In this document: positions 52,970-61,802 of the stretch, piece after piece
Position numbering within the stretch: the stretch's first letter is position 1
How the letters are laid out: each line of letters starts with the position of its first letter
DNA from: Halanaerobium hydrogeniformans
Lineage (GTDB): Bacteria; Bacillota; Halanaerobiia; Halanaerobiales; Halanaerobiaceae
Length of the DNA: 64,000 nucleotides
Assembly (NCBI RefSeq): GCF_000166415.1
Contig: NC_014654.1
Coordinates: 1,674,001-1,738,000, forward strand
Reading direction: 5' to 3'
Made by a program: the position numbers and the translations under genes
Notes under the pieces: model-generated
The model's database searches: none
Seen by the model: only the letters and a program-made list of their open reading frames with translations
What the model was told of the DNA's origin: nothing

Positions 52970-55267
52970 TTATTCACCCTGCTCAAAAATATCTCCTACG
53001 ATTTCTCTAATTGTTGCACCACCAGTAGAAGCTGATTCATCATCTTTTTCACTTTTGCCTTTTGAGCTCTGTGAGCTGCTAGAACTACTTGAGCTAGGGG
53101 ATGTAGATTTTTTAGTTTCTGGTTTTTCTTCTAGTTCTTTTAAACTTAAACCTACTCTTTCCTGCTCAGCATCTATATTAATAATTTTTGCTTCTTTAAC
53201 ATCTCCTACACTCACAACTTCATCTGCAGTTTTAACATGACGATGTGAAAGTTGAGAAATGTGAATTAAGCCTTCAATACCTTTTTCTACTTCCATAAAA
53301 GCACCAAAATCAACTATTTTAGTAATTTTACCTTCAACAACTTCACCTTCATAATGCTTTTCAGCAAATTCTTCCCATGGATCTGGAAGGAGCTGTTTTA
53401 AACCAAGTGAAATTCTCTCATCTTCTTTGTTAACTCCAAGTACCTTAACTTCAACCTCTTCTCCTTCAGATAGAACTTCAGATGGACTTTCAATTCTGCC
53501 CCATGACATTTCAGAAATATGGAGTAGACCTTCGATTCCACCCAGATCTATAAAGGCACCAAAATCAACCAGCTTTGTAACTTTACCGCTTACAGTTTGT
53601 CCTTCTTCTAAAGCTTCTAAGGTTTCTTCTTTTTGAGCTGCTCTTTCTTTTTCAAGAACTTTTTTGGCTGAGAGAACTACATTATTGTTATCTCTCTCAA
53701 CTTCTATTACCTTTAAGCGAAGAGTTTCACCAACATAATCACTTAAGTCATCTACATAGCCAATAGCTACATGAGAAGCAGGTATAAATCCTCTTACACC
53801 AACATTTACAACTAAACCACCTTTAACTTCTTTTGTAACTTCAGCTTCAATTATTTCATCATTTTCATGGGCTTCTACAATTTTTTCCCAGGCTTGTTCA
53901 TAGTCTGCCTGTTTTTTAGAAAGAATCATATTACCTTCATCATCTTCTAAGGTAAGAATAACTACTTCGATTTTTTGATCCATTTCTACAACTTCTCTTG
54001 GATCTTCAACAGGGCTATGACTTAAATGACGTAATGGTATAAATCCATCAGTTTTATAATTTACATCAACATAAACACCATTATCATTTATTTCAACTAC
54101 AGTTCCTTCTACTTTCTGGCCTTTACTCAAATCAGCAATATCATTATCGCTATATTTAAATTCCGCTGCTTCTTCAGCTTCTTCTGTTTCTTCCGCTTCT
54201 TCTGCAGTTTCTGCTGTTTCTTCGTTTTCCTCTGCAGTTTCAAGCTCCTCGCTGTCATCAGCTTCTTTATCATCTGTAGTATCTTCTACTGTTTCTTCTG
54301 TTGTTTCTTCTATTACTTCCTCTGTAGTTTCTTCAGTAGTTTCTTCGCTAACCTCTTTAACCTCCTCTACAACTTCTTCAGCCTGCTCTTCAACATTTTC
54401 ATTTTCTGTTTTTTCAATTTTCATTTCTTTGTTTTCTTCGTTCATTAACTGAATAACCTCCCTTATTAACCAGTCTGGAGTCGATGCTCCAGCTGTAATT
54501 CCAACTTTGTTTTTTCCATTTAGCCAAGTTCTATTTATTTCATTGGCTGTTTCTATATGATAAGTAGGGGTGCCTGTCGCTGTACATATTTCTGCCAGTC
54601 TAGTGGTGTTAGCACTATTACGGCCCCCTATTACAAACATGATATCTACCTCTTCTGCTAATTTTTTAGCTGAAGATTGTCTGACATCAGTGGTGTTACA
54701 AATAGTATTATAAACTTTTAGTTCTTTTACCTCAGTAATAATATAAGATATTATATCTCTAAAGGATTCAGGAGATTTTGTTGTTTGAGCAACAAAACCA
54801 ACCTTTTTACTCAAATCTTTTCTATCTAGATCTTCTTTATCTTTTATGATTATAGATTTTTTCTCTGTTGAACCATAAATGCCCTTTACTTCTGGATGAT
54901 CCTTATCTCCATAAATAAAAGTTTGATAACCTTCATCTACAAGCTTTCTTGCATATTTCTGAGCATTTTTAACAAATGGGCAAGTTGCATCAATAATCTT
55001 TAAGCCTTTTGCTTTAGCTTTATCCAAAACCTCTGGTGCAACTCCATGAGAGCGGATTATAATTATTCCAGATTCTATTTCAGATAATGATGAGGCAACT
55101 TTAACATTCTTCTTTTCTAAATTTTCTACTACCTGTGGATTATGAATTAAAGGACCCAGTGTATAAACAGGAGTATTTTCGTTCTGGCCGGCAGCTTCTA
55201 AAACCATATCAATTGCCCTTTCTACCCCAAAACAAAATCCTGCTTCTTCTGAAGTAATAACCTCCAG
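52970..55267 (-). CDS. ispH: IspH (HMB-PP reductase) fused to ribosomal protein S1
   Basis: About 765 residues. Residues 1-275 are IspH with the three cluster Cys in AGFCFGV, DATCPFV and NTICNTT; it makes IPP/DMAPP in the MEP pathway. A Glu/Thr-rich linker of about 95 residues follows, then four S1 RNA-binding domains (VEGTVVEINDNGVYVDV, VTKEVKGGLVVNVG, VTKLVDFGAFIDLG, ITKIVDFGAFMEVE) and a Ser-rich tail. This fusion is known in Clostridia. GGAGG at 55276-55280 overlaps the GTG at 55276, so translation should begin 8 bases further at CTG (55267) or at ATT (55270); the CTG form aligns with the usual M-E-V start. Confidence 0.93.
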   Translation of the reverse strand: MEVITSEEAGFCFGVERAIDMVLEAAGQNENTPVYTLGPLIHNPQVVENLEKKNVKVASSLSEIESGIIIIRSHGVAPEVLDKAKAKGLKIIDATCPFVKNAQKYARKLVDEGYQTFIYGDKDHPEVKGIYGSTEKKSIIIKDKEDLDRKDLSKKVGFVAQTTKSPESFRDIISYIITEVKELKVYNTICNTTDVRQSSAKKLAEEVDIMFVIGGRNSANTTRLAEICTATGTPTYHIETANEINRTWLNGKNKVGITAGASTPDWLIREVIQLMNEENKEMKIEKTENENVEEQAEEVVEEVKEVSEETTEETTEEVIEETTEETVEDTTDDKEADDSEELETAEENEETAETAEEAEETEEAEEAAEFKYSDNDIADLSKGQKVEGTVVEINDNGVYVDVNYKTDGFIPLRHLSHSPVEDPREVVEMDQKIEVVILTLEDDEGNMILSKKQADYEQAWEKIVEAHENDEIIEAEVTKEVKGGLVVNVGVRGFIPASHVAIGYVDDLSDYVGETLRLKVIEVERDNNNVVLSAKKVLEKERAAQKEETLEALEEGQTVSGKVTKLVDFGAFIDLGGIEGLLHISEMSWGRIESPSEVLSEGEEVEVKVLGVNKEDERISLGLKQLLPDPWEEFAEKHYEGEVVEGKITKIVDFGAFMEVEKGIEGLIHISQLSHRHVKTADEVVSVGDVKEAKIINIDAEQERVGLSLKELEEKPETKKSTSPSSSSSSSSQSSKGKSEKDDESASTGGATIREIVGDIFEQGE

Positions 55268-55424
55268 AATACTCACCTCCTTCCAACAATACCAGCAAAT
55301 AGAAAAACGAAGTTAATCTTTTATTGCCTCTTAACCTTTTTCTCTATTTGTCGTCAAATTCCTTCATTAAACATAAAAAAATATGAAAAATATCTGGAGA
55401 TTTCAATTTCTGTTTGATTTAAGC

Positions 55425-56012
55425 TTAAGAATTTACTAATTTAACAATTTTTTCTTTAATATATTGTGCTGCTTCTTTTTGCTGCTGATCAGATAAGTGC
55501 TTTTTGGGGAAGTCTTCCATGGTAAAAGCCTCACCAATATTGATTGTAATTCTACCTTTACTTTTTATGTTTTTGATCCCAACTGGCACAATCGGAACCC
55601 TGCTTCTGACTGCTAGCATTACTGAACCGTCTTTTAAATCTGCTACTTCACTTTCGTCTCCCCTTGTACCTTCTGGGAAAAGACCAAGCACTTCATCATT
55701 TTTTAAAATATTTAAAGCTTTTTTAACTGCTTTAATATCTGTGCTATCTCTATCTACAGGAAAAGCATCTGCAATATATAGTATAACTTTTAAAATCGGA
55801 TTTTCAAATAGTTCTTTTTTTGCCATAAAATGTACGGGCCTGTTTAATACAGAAGCAATTAAAGGTGGGTCTAATAAACTTATGTGATTAGACATAATTA
55901 TAACCCCTCCCTCTTGAGGAAGGTTTTCCTGACCACTCACTTTTGCTCTAAAAAATACCCTAAAAATAAAGTATATTATTTTAGAAATTAATTTGTAAAG
56001 AAATTTCCTCAT
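55425..56012 (-). CDS. plsC: 1-acyl-sn-glycerol-3-phosphate acyltransferase
   Basis: 195 residues. Acyltransferase motif I NHISLLDPP near 42-50 (NHxxxxD), motif III FPEGTRG near 114-120 and VPIVPVGI near 139. One N-terminal membrane segment. Makes phosphatidic acid after PlsY. It lies 3 bases after cmk, which is a common pairing. Confidence 0.93.
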   Translation of the reverse strand: MRKFLYKLISKIIYFIFRVFFRAKVSGQENLPQEGGVIIMSNHISLLDPPLIASVLNRPVHFMAKKELFENPILKVILYIADAFPVDRDSTDIKAVKKALNILKNDEVLGLFPEGTRGDESEVADLKDGSVMLAVRSRVPIVPVGIKNIKSKGRITINIGEAFTMEDFPKKHLSDQQQKEAAQYIKEKIVKLVNS

Positions 56013-56015
56013 TGA

Positions 56016-56669
56016 TCATGCACCTTCAATTATGGCTTTTATTTTAGAAACTACTTCTTCTATAGAAAGCTCAGTACTATCTATAACAACAGCATCATCT
56101 GCAATCTTTAAAGGAGAATGCTCTCTCTGACTATCAAGCTTATCCCTTCTTGCTATATTTTCTTTTATCTCTTCATAATTAGCTTCTTTATTTTTCTCTT
56201 TCATTTCTTCAAATCGTCTTCTTGCTCGTTCTTCTATGGAAGCTGTTAAATAAAATTTATGTTCAGCCTCTTTTAAAACAACAGTAGTTATATCTCTACC
56301 ATCCATAACCACTTTGTTTTTAGCAGCTAATTCTTGATGCTTTTTTACTAAAATCTCACGAACTCCTTTAACAGCAGCAGTTTTTGAAACATTTTTGTTA
56401 ACCTGGCTGCTTCTGATTTCTTTACTTACATTTTTAGAATTCAAAAATATTTCTCCATCTTTATTAAAATTTATCTCGATTGATTTAGTTAGTTTAACTA
56501 GTGCTTCTTTATTGTTTAAATCAATCCCTTCTTGTAAAGCAGCATAAGTTACTGCTCTATACATAGCTCCAGTATCAAGATGTATATAACCGAGCTCTTC
56601 AGCCAGTCTGCGGGCAATGGTGCTTTTGCCAGCACCTCCCGGGCCATCAATCGCAATTACATTATCCAT
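56016..56669 (-). CDS. cmk: Cytidylate kinase
   Basis: 217 residues from the ATG at 56669 (a GTG three codons earlier is possible). P-loop DGPGGAGKSTIARRLA near 6-21, DTGAMYRAVTY near 33, MDGRDITTVV near 122 and the lid with RRFEEMKEK. Phosphorylates CMP and dCMP. Between the chorismate mutase and plsC genes. Confidence 0.94.
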   Translation of the reverse strand: MDNVIAIDGPGGAGKSTIARRLAEELGYIHLDTGAMYRAVTYAALQEGIDLNNKEALVKLTKSIEINFNKDGEIFLNSKNVSKEIRSSQVNKNVSKTAAVKGVREILVKKHQELAAKNKVVMDGRDITTVVLKEAEHKFYLTASIEERARRRFEEMKEKNKEANYEEIKENIARRDKLDSQREHSPLKIADDAVVIDSTELSIEEVVSKIKAIIEGA

Positions 56670-56700
56670 TATAAACACATCTCTTTCAGAAAGTTCATAT

Positions 56701-57057
56701 TTAATCCAATAAATCAGGCCTTAATTTTTCTGCTTTTTTAAGATATTGATGTTTTACATCTTGCTTATCTTTGTGACCATCAACATGTATTAATAATCTT
56801 ATCATTTTAGCACTACTATTTTCAACCTTCATTTCCTGAAGGCATAAAATTGGAGTTAACTCTAAACCCAGTTCGCGAATTGCTTTACCTGGATAAACTT
56901 TATCTAAATCATCAGTAGCAGATGTAATAATACTAACTAAGTCATCTTCTTTTAAATCATTCTCTTCTAATGTTTTTCTCATTAATTCTTTAGTTGCTTG
57001 TATAATTGCTGTTTCTGTATTTTCTTCAACACTTATTGCTCCTCGCAGTGCGTACAT
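56701..57057 (-). CDS. aroH: Chorismate mutase, AroH type
   Basis: 118 residues from the ATG at 57057 (GGGAGGA upstream). Arg in LRGAISVEENT near 5 and Glu in CLQEMKVENS near 76 match active-site positions of the B. subtilis AroH trimer. It converts chorismate to prephenate. Its place between rnc and cmk is unlinked to other aromatic genes. Confidence 0.93.
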   Translation of the reverse strand: MYALRGAISVEENTETAIIQATKELMRKTLEENDLKEDDLVSIITSATDDLDKVYPGKAIRELGLELTPILCLQEMKVENSSAKMIRLLIHVDGHKDKQDVKHQYLKKAEKLRPDLLD

Positions 57058-57072
57058 CAAAATTCCTCCCGA

Positions 57073-57789
57073 TTAATTATCAATTTTATCCAGTTTATGC
57101 AAAGCAAATTTTGCTGCTTCCTGTTCAGCTTCTTTTTTACTTGAACCCTGCCCAGAGCCAAGACTATTTTCTTTAAGTTTCACAGCAACAATAAAAGTTT
57201 TATTGTGATCAGGACCTTTTTCATCGATAACTTCATATTCCGGTCTAATATTACCATCCTGCTGAATTATCTCCTGCAGCATAGTTTTATAGTCCTGAAT
57301 ATGGTTGCCCATTGCAACTTCTTTAATATCTTCTTTTAATATTTTTAATACAAAATCACTGGCTGCTGTAAAACCCTGATCAAGGTATAAAGCACCAAAA
57401 ATTGCTTCCATAGAATCTGCAAGAATAGAATCTCTTTCTCTTCCACCCGTCATCTCTTCACCTTTACCTAAAAAAAGATATCTCCCTAATTCTAATTTTT
57501 TAGCAGCTTCTGCCAAAATAGGAGCACTAACAACAACAGCCCTCATTTTTGCTAATTCTCCTTCAGGAAAATCAGAAAACTTATTAAAAATATAAGTACT
57601 GACTGCAAGGCTTAAAACAGAATCTCCTAAAAACTCAAGTCTTTCATTATCTTTAATTGAAAGATTTTTGTTTTCATTGGGAAAAGATTTATGGGTTAGA
57701 GCTCTCTGCAATAATTTCTTATTTGAAAATTCAATTTCAATTTCTTTTTCAAACTCTAAAATATTTTTTTTATTATTTAACTCATCCAT
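57073..57789 (-). CDS. rnc: Ribonuclease III
   Basis: 238 residues. Signature NERLEFLGDSVLSL near 43-56 with catalytic Glu/Asp, DSMEAIFGALYLDQG near 121, and a C-terminal double-stranded RNA-binding domain (DYKTMLQEIIQQDG to EAEQEAAKFALHKL). Processes rRNA and double-stranded transcripts. A terminator lies between acpP and this gene, so it may depend on read-through. Confidence 0.95.
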   Translation of the reverse strand: MDELNNKKNILEFEKEIEIEFSNKKLLQRALTHKSFPNENKNLSIKDNERLEFLGDSVLSLAVSTYIFNKFSDFPEGELAKMRAVVVSAPILAEAAKKLELGRYLFLGKGEEMTGGRERDSILADSMEAIFGALYLDQGFTAASDFVLKILKEDIKEVAMGNHIQDYKTMLQEIIQQDGNIRPEYEVIDEKGPDHNKTFIVAVKLKENSLGSGQGSSKKEAEQEAAKFALHKLDKIDN

Positions 57790-57806
57790 CTAAATTTCAC
57801 CACCTA

Positions 57807-57852
57807 AAAAAAAATAAAAAGGGATGAAAACTCCACAATGGGAGCTTCATCC
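57807..57852 (-). terminator. Terminator between acpP and rnc
   Basis: Minus-strand stem GGATGAA-CTCC / GGAG-TTCATCC with a small internal loop and a six-base loop, then CTTTTTATTTTTTTTT. It starts 12 bases past the acpP stop. Confidence 0.85.
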
Positions 57853-57863
57853 TGGATTATTCA

Positions 57864-58106
57864 TTAAAGTACTTCTTCTAAATAATTTACTGCATCCCCA
57901 ACAGTACGAATATTTTCTGCATCCTCATCAGGAATTTCTACATCAAATTCTTCTTCAAATGCCATAACTAATTCTACAACATCTAAAGAATCTGCTCCAA
58001 GGTCTTCTATAAATGAAGAGTCTTCAGTTATTTCATCTTTATCAACTGCTAATTCCTCTGCAACAATTTCAATAATTTTATCAATGGTATCTGCCACTCC
58101 ATTCAC
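57864..58106 (-). CDS. acpP: Acyl carrier protein
   Basis: 80 residues, acidic. [21 protein letters not shown] near 34-54 contains the phosphopantetheine Ser in DSL. Carries acyl intermediates in fatty acid synthesis. Followed by a strong terminator, which fits its need for higher expression than rnc. Confidence 0.96.
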   Translation of the reverse strand: MNGVADTIDKIIEIVAEELAVDKDEITEDSSFIEDLGADSLDVVELVMAFEEEFDVEIPDEDAENIRTVGDAVNYLEEVL

Positions 58107-58163
58107 CTCCTTTCACTAAGTTTTCTTTAATAGACGCATGGATAACTTAGTATTAGCACATGG

Positions 58164-58922
58164 TTAACCTAAACTCATGCCACCATCTATGCTAATAACC
58201 TGCCCATTTATGTAGTTTGCTTTATCAGAAGCTAAAAAGGCAACTAAATCTGCCACTTCTTCTGCTCTACCAAAACGAGCTAATGGCACTCTATTTATTA
58301 TATCATCTTTTATACTATCTTTTAACTCATCAGTCATTTCAGTTTCTATAAAACCAGGGGCTATTGCATTACTACAAACTCCTTTTGAAGCCAATTCCTT
58401 AGCTAAGGTTTTAGTAAAACCAATCATCCCTGCTTTAGCAGCAGAATAATTTGCCTGACCGGGATTCCCAATTAAGCCAATCACTGAGGAAATATTAATT
58501 ATTTTCCCATTATCTGCTTTTAAAAGATAACGAACTGCATTTTTCGTGCAGTTAAAGGTACCTTTTAAATTAATATCCATTACCTTGTCCCAGTCTTCTT
58601 CTTTCATCCTTAAAAGAAGTTTGTCTCTTGTTATCCCAGCATTATTAACTAAAACATCCAAGCCACCAAGAGTTTTATAAGCCTTTTTGACAAGTTCAGC
58701 TGCTTGATCAAAGTCACTAATATCTGCCTGAATTACATAAGCATTACCTCCAGATTCTTTTATAGAATCTCTAAGTTCATTAGCTTTATCTTCAGAACTA
58801 GCATAATTTATTATAACATCTGCACCTAAATCTGCCAACTTTATTGCGATTTCTGCTCCAATACCGCGTGAGCTCCCGCTAATTAAAACTTTTTTATTCT
58901 TTAGATCAATCAAATCTGTCAC
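58164..58922 (-). CDS. fabG: 3-oxoacyl-ACP reductase
   Basis: 252 residues. NADPH fold GSSRGIG near 16-22, NNAG near 92, catalytic Ser in NISSVIG near 145 and Y-x3-K in YSAAKAG near 158. The C-terminal YINGQVISIDGGMSL is typical of FabG. Reduces 3-oxoacyl-ACP. Lies 20 bases after fabK. Confidence 0.95.
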   Translation of the reverse strand: MTDLIDLKNKKVLISGSSRGIGAEIAIKLADLGADVIINYASSEDKANELRDSIKESGGNAYVIQADISDFDQAAELVKKAYKTLGGLDVLVNNAGITRDKLLLRMKEEDWDKVMDINLKGTFNCTKNAVRYLLKADNGKIINISSVIGLIGNPGQANYSAAKAGMIGFTKTLAKELASKGVCSNAIAPGFIETEMTDELKDSIKDDIINRVPLARFGRAEEVADLVAFLASDKANYINGQVISIDGGMSLG

Positions 58923-58942
58923 CTCTTTATGATAAATATTAG

Positions 58943-59890
58943 TTATTTAATTAAACTAAAATTTTTCTTTATAACTGATTCTGCATCTCTTATTATATCA
59001 TCCATAATTTCTTTTACATCTTTTATTTCAGAAATCATTCCTGCAATTTGACCGGCCATTACACTACCTTCTTTTATATCTCCATCAACAACCGCATCTC
59101 TCAACTTGCCGGTACCTAATTCTTCAATCTTTTTGGGATCTACTCCCTCTTGCTCTAGTTTATCCAGTCTTCTTGTTAAGGAATTTTTTAGATTACGGAC
59201 GGGATGGCCTGTACTTCTGCCAGTTACTACTGCATCTCTGTCTCTGGCATTGATAATTGCTTCTTTGTATTCTTTTGCTGCTGTACATTCAGTGGAACAA
59301 ACAAATCTTGTTCCTATCTGGGCACCCGCAGCTCCAAGTGCAAGTACAGCGGCTAAAGTTCTTCCATCTCCAATTCCTCCTGCTGCAATAACAGGTATGT
59401 CAACTGCATCTGCAACCTGAGGAACTAAAGCCATAGTTGTTAATTCACCAATATGGCCACCAGCCTCAGTACCTTCTACTATAACAGCATCTACATCTAA
59501 GCGCTGCATTCTTTTGGCCAGGGCAACTGAAGGAACTACCGGAATAACTTTGGAACCCATCTCCTGAAATCTTTTTACATGTTTACCCGGATTTCCAGCT
59601 CCGGTTGTTATTACAGGAACTTTCTTTTCTATAGCTAATTCAATTATATCATCAGCAAATGGTGATAATAACATAATGTTTAAACCAAAATTTTTATCAG
59701 TTAGAGACTTTACTTTCTCAATTTCTTTTTCTATTACATCTGCCGGAGCATTTCCTGCTCCAATTACACCTAATCCACCAGCCTGTGATACAGCTGCAGC
59801 TAATTCTCCAGTTGCTACCCAGGCCATGCCTCCCTGTATAATTGGACTCTCTATTTCTAATATATCACATAATTTAGTTTTTAATGACAT
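58943..59890 (-). CDS. fabK: Enoyl-ACP reductase II / nitronate monooxygenase-like FMN protein
   Basis: 315 residues from the ATG at 59890; GAGGAG inside the end of plsX is 9 bases upstream, and earlier in-frame codons lack a site. IQGGMAWVATGELAAAVSQAGGLG near 17-40, EGTEAGGHIGELTT near 140 and AAGGIGDGRTLAAVLALGA near 170 are the FMN/phosphate-binding loops of the FabK/2-nitropropane dioxygenase family. Within plsX-fabG-acpP it is most likely the enoyl reductase of fatty acid elongation. Confidence 0.9.
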   Translation of the reverse strand: MSLKTKLCDILEIESPIIQGGMAWVATGELAAAVSQAGGLGVIGAGNAPADVIEKEIEKVKSLTDKNFGLNIMLLSPFADDIIELAIEKKVPVITTGAGNPGKHVKRFQEMGSKVIPVVPSVALAKRMQRLDVDAVIVEGTEAGGHIGELTTMALVPQVADAVDIPVIAAGGIGDGRTLAAVLALGAAGAQIGTRFVCSTECTAAKEYKEAIINARDRDAVVTGRSTGHPVRNLKNSLTRRLDKLEQEGVDPKKIEELGTGKLRDAVVDGDIKEGSVMAGQIAGMISEIKDVKEIMDDIIRDAESVIKKNFSLIK

Positions 59891-59891
59891 T

Positions 59892-60905
59892 TTAATCCAA
59901 CTCCTCATTCTTTTCAACTTCAGATTTAATCAAAGAAACAATATTCTCTTTTACCGAATTTTTAGCTGCTTTAACTGCATTACAAATTGCAGTTGCATCA
60001 GAACTTCCATGAGCAATTATTACAACACCTTTAATACCTAAAAGAGGTGCTCCCCCATATTGGCGGTAATCGATCTTATTTAAAACTTTTTTTAAATAAG
60101 GCTTTATTAATAGTCCAGCTAATTTAGATCTTAAATCACTTTCAAAACTCTCTTTAATTAATTCAACAAAAAAAGAAGCTGCTCCCTCTGTAGTCTTTAA
60201 AACAACATTTCCAACAAAACCATCAGTAACTAAAACATCACATTTATCTTCAAAAATATCTCTACCTTCACAATTGCCAATAAAATTTTTAATTCTGGGG
60301 TCTTTTTCTAAAAGCTCATAACTTTCTTTGCTTAAATTATTACCTTTAGATTTTTCTTCACCAATATTTAAAAGAGCAACCCTTGGCTCATCAATTTTCA
60401 TTATATGTTTAGCATAAAGCTGGCCCATTAGAGCAAATTGTAGTATATTTTCTGGACTACAGTCAGTATTAGCTCCATTGTCAAGAACAAGTGTGCTGCC
60501 TTTTTTGGCCGGGAAGTTCACTGCAATAGGGGGTCTTGATATTCCTTTGATTCGACCAACCCTCAGTAAACTACCTGCCATAACTGAACCTGTATTACCC
60601 GGAGAGATAAAAGCATCTATCTCACCAGATCTAAGTAATTTTGCACCAACATTAACTGTTGCATTTTTTTTCTTTTTCAAAGCTTTAATTGGTGCTTCAT
60701 CCATATTTATTATTTGATCTGCTTTTTCTATTTTTACTCTATTTTTATCAATATCTAATTTTGCTAACTCCTGATTTATAATATCATATCTGCCAATGAG
60801 GGTCAATTCTATATCTGCTTCTTCTTTAGCAGCATTTACTGCCCCTTTTATTAACTCTTCTGGAGCTTTTTCACCACTCATAACATCAACTGCTATTTTA
60901 TACAT
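59892..60905 (-). CDS. plsX: Phosphate acyltransferase
   Basis: 337 residues. IAVDVMSGEKAPEELIKGAV at the start, NTGSVMAGSLLRVGRIKGISRPPI near 103 and GVVIIAHGSSDATAICNAVKAA near 292. Converts acyl-ACP to acyl-phosphate for PlsY. First gene of the fab cluster with its own promoter (60960-60988). Confidence 0.95.
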   Translation of the reverse strand: MYKIAVDVMSGEKAPEELIKGAVNAAKEEADIELTLIGRYDIINQELAKLDIDKNRVKIEKADQIINMDEAPIKALKKKKNATVNVGAKLLRSGEIDAFISPGNTGSVMAGSLLRVGRIKGISRPPIAVNFPAKKGSTLVLDNGANTDCSPENILQFALMGQLYAKHIMKIDEPRVALLNIGEEKSKGNNLSKESYELLEKDPRIKNFIGNCEGRDIFEDKCDVLVTDGFVGNVVLKTTEGAASFFVELIKESFESDLRSKLAGLLIKPYLKKVLNKIDYRQYGGAPLLGIKGVVIIAHGSSDATAICNAVKAAKNSVKENIVSLIKSEVEKNEELD

Positions 60906-60959
60906 ATTGCTGCCTCCTTATGAAAAAAGAAGAAATAATATCTTAATCATTTGCAAAAC

Positions 60960-60988
60960 ATTATATCTCAACCGTCGGTCAAATGCAA
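60960..60988 (-). promoter_or_regulatory. Promoter of the plsX-fab cluster with an internal palindrome
   Basis: -35 TTGCAT (60988-60983), 17-base spacer, -10 TATAAT (60965-60960). The spacer contains ACCG-A-CGGT (60971-60979) within TTGACCGACGGTTGA, a GC-rich palindrome unlike its surroundings and well placed for a repressor. Confidence 0.6.
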
Positions 60989-61000
60989 GTTTTTGAAAAT

Positions 61001-61038
61001 AAAAAACAGAGAACCCCACAAATAAGGATATCTCTGCT
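61001..61038 (-). terminator. Terminator of rpmF
   Basis: Minus-strand arms CAGAGA / TCTCTG with partial inner pairing, then TTTTTTATTTT. It lies 16 bases past the rpmF stop and separates it from the plsX promoter. Confidence 0.65.
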
Positions 61039-61053
61039 TTCTAATACAATTAT

Positions 61054-61227
61054 TTAATTTCCACTCACCTTTTTTCCTTTATAATGTCCACATTCTGGAC
61101 AAACATGATGAGGTAAAATCTTTTCATGGCAATTTGAACATTCTACAAGAGTTGGAGCACTCAATTTTTTATGGGTACGTCTTTTACGCTTGCGTGTTTT
61201 AGAAGTCCGTTTCTTGGGTACAGCCAT
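61054..61227 (-). CDS. rpmF: 50S ribosomal protein L32
   Basis: 57 residues. Begins [20 protein letters not shown] and ends in a zinc ribbon with C30-x2-C33 and C43-x2-C46. All four Cys are present, so this is the zinc-binding (C+) form. GGAGGTGGGAGA precedes the ATG. Placed after the DUF177 gene as in most bacteria. Confidence 0.96.
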   Translation of the reverse strand: MAVPKKRTSKTRKRKRRTHKKLSAPTLVECSNCHEKILPHHVCPECGHYKGKKVSGN

Positions 61228-61249
61228 ATTCTCCCACCTCCTTTAATAA

Positions 61250-61720
61250 TCAGTCATCATAAAACTCTTTAAGTTTTTGTAGACGAGGATCAATATTCTC
61301 TATCTCACAATCACATTCACCTTCATTTAAGTTCTGACCACATTGAGGGCAAAGCCCATTACATTCTTCAGAACATAGGGTTTTGATTGGTAGAGATAAA
61401 ATAATATTGTCGACTATTATTTCGTCTATAAAAAGTTTTTCTAAGTCTTCCATATCTTTTTTAAGTATTTCTTCAGATAGTTCTATTACAGATGAAGTTT
61501 GATAGTTTTTTAAACAGCGACTACAACTTAAAACTAAATTTACTTCCATCTCACCTTCTATTATAAAAGAATCTCTGGTATGAAAGATTTCAATTTCAAG
61601 CTCAATATTATCTTTAACTTCCACTTCTTGATCTCTAAAATTAAGATCAGCTATCTCAATCTCCATCGAAACAGTTTTTTTGCCGCCTATATCACCTAAA
61701 TCATTGAGGTTAATATACAA
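61250..61720 (-). CDS. DUF177 (YceD) family protein
   Basis: 156 residues, TTG start with GGGGTG upstream. Conserved CSRCL near 68-72 and CSEECNGLCPQCGQNLNEGECDC near 117-139, matching the YceD family. The protein is thought to act in 23S rRNA maturation in E. coli and plants. Always upstream of rpmF in related genomes. It has a perfect consensus promoter at 61756-61784. Confidence 0.9.
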   Translation of the reverse strand: MYINLNDLGDIGGKKTVSMEIEIADLNFRDQEVEVKDNIELEIEIFHTRDSFIIEGEMEVNLVLSCSRCLKNYQTSSVIELSEEILKKDMEDLEKLFIDEIIVDNIILSLPIKTLCSEECNGLCPQCGQNLNEGECDCEIENIDPRLQKLKEFYDD

Positions 61721-61755
61721 TTTAATTAATCACCCCTGTAAAATAGCCACATTTT

Positions 61756-61784
61756 ATTATATAAAAAGGAGGAGTAACTGTCAA
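61756..61784 (-). promoter_or_regulatory. Consensus promoter of the DUF177-rpmF operon
   Basis: Perfect -35 TTGACA (61784-61779), 17-base spacer and perfect -10 TATAAT (61761-61756). Confidence 0.85.
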
Positions 61785-61802
61785 GGAAAATATATCTATC
61801 CT

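Noticed and set aside
52947-53240. Plus-strand frame of 97 codons opposite the end of ispH-S1
   Set aside because: Ser/Leu-rich reading opposite the Ser-rich tail and S1 domain; a coding shadow.
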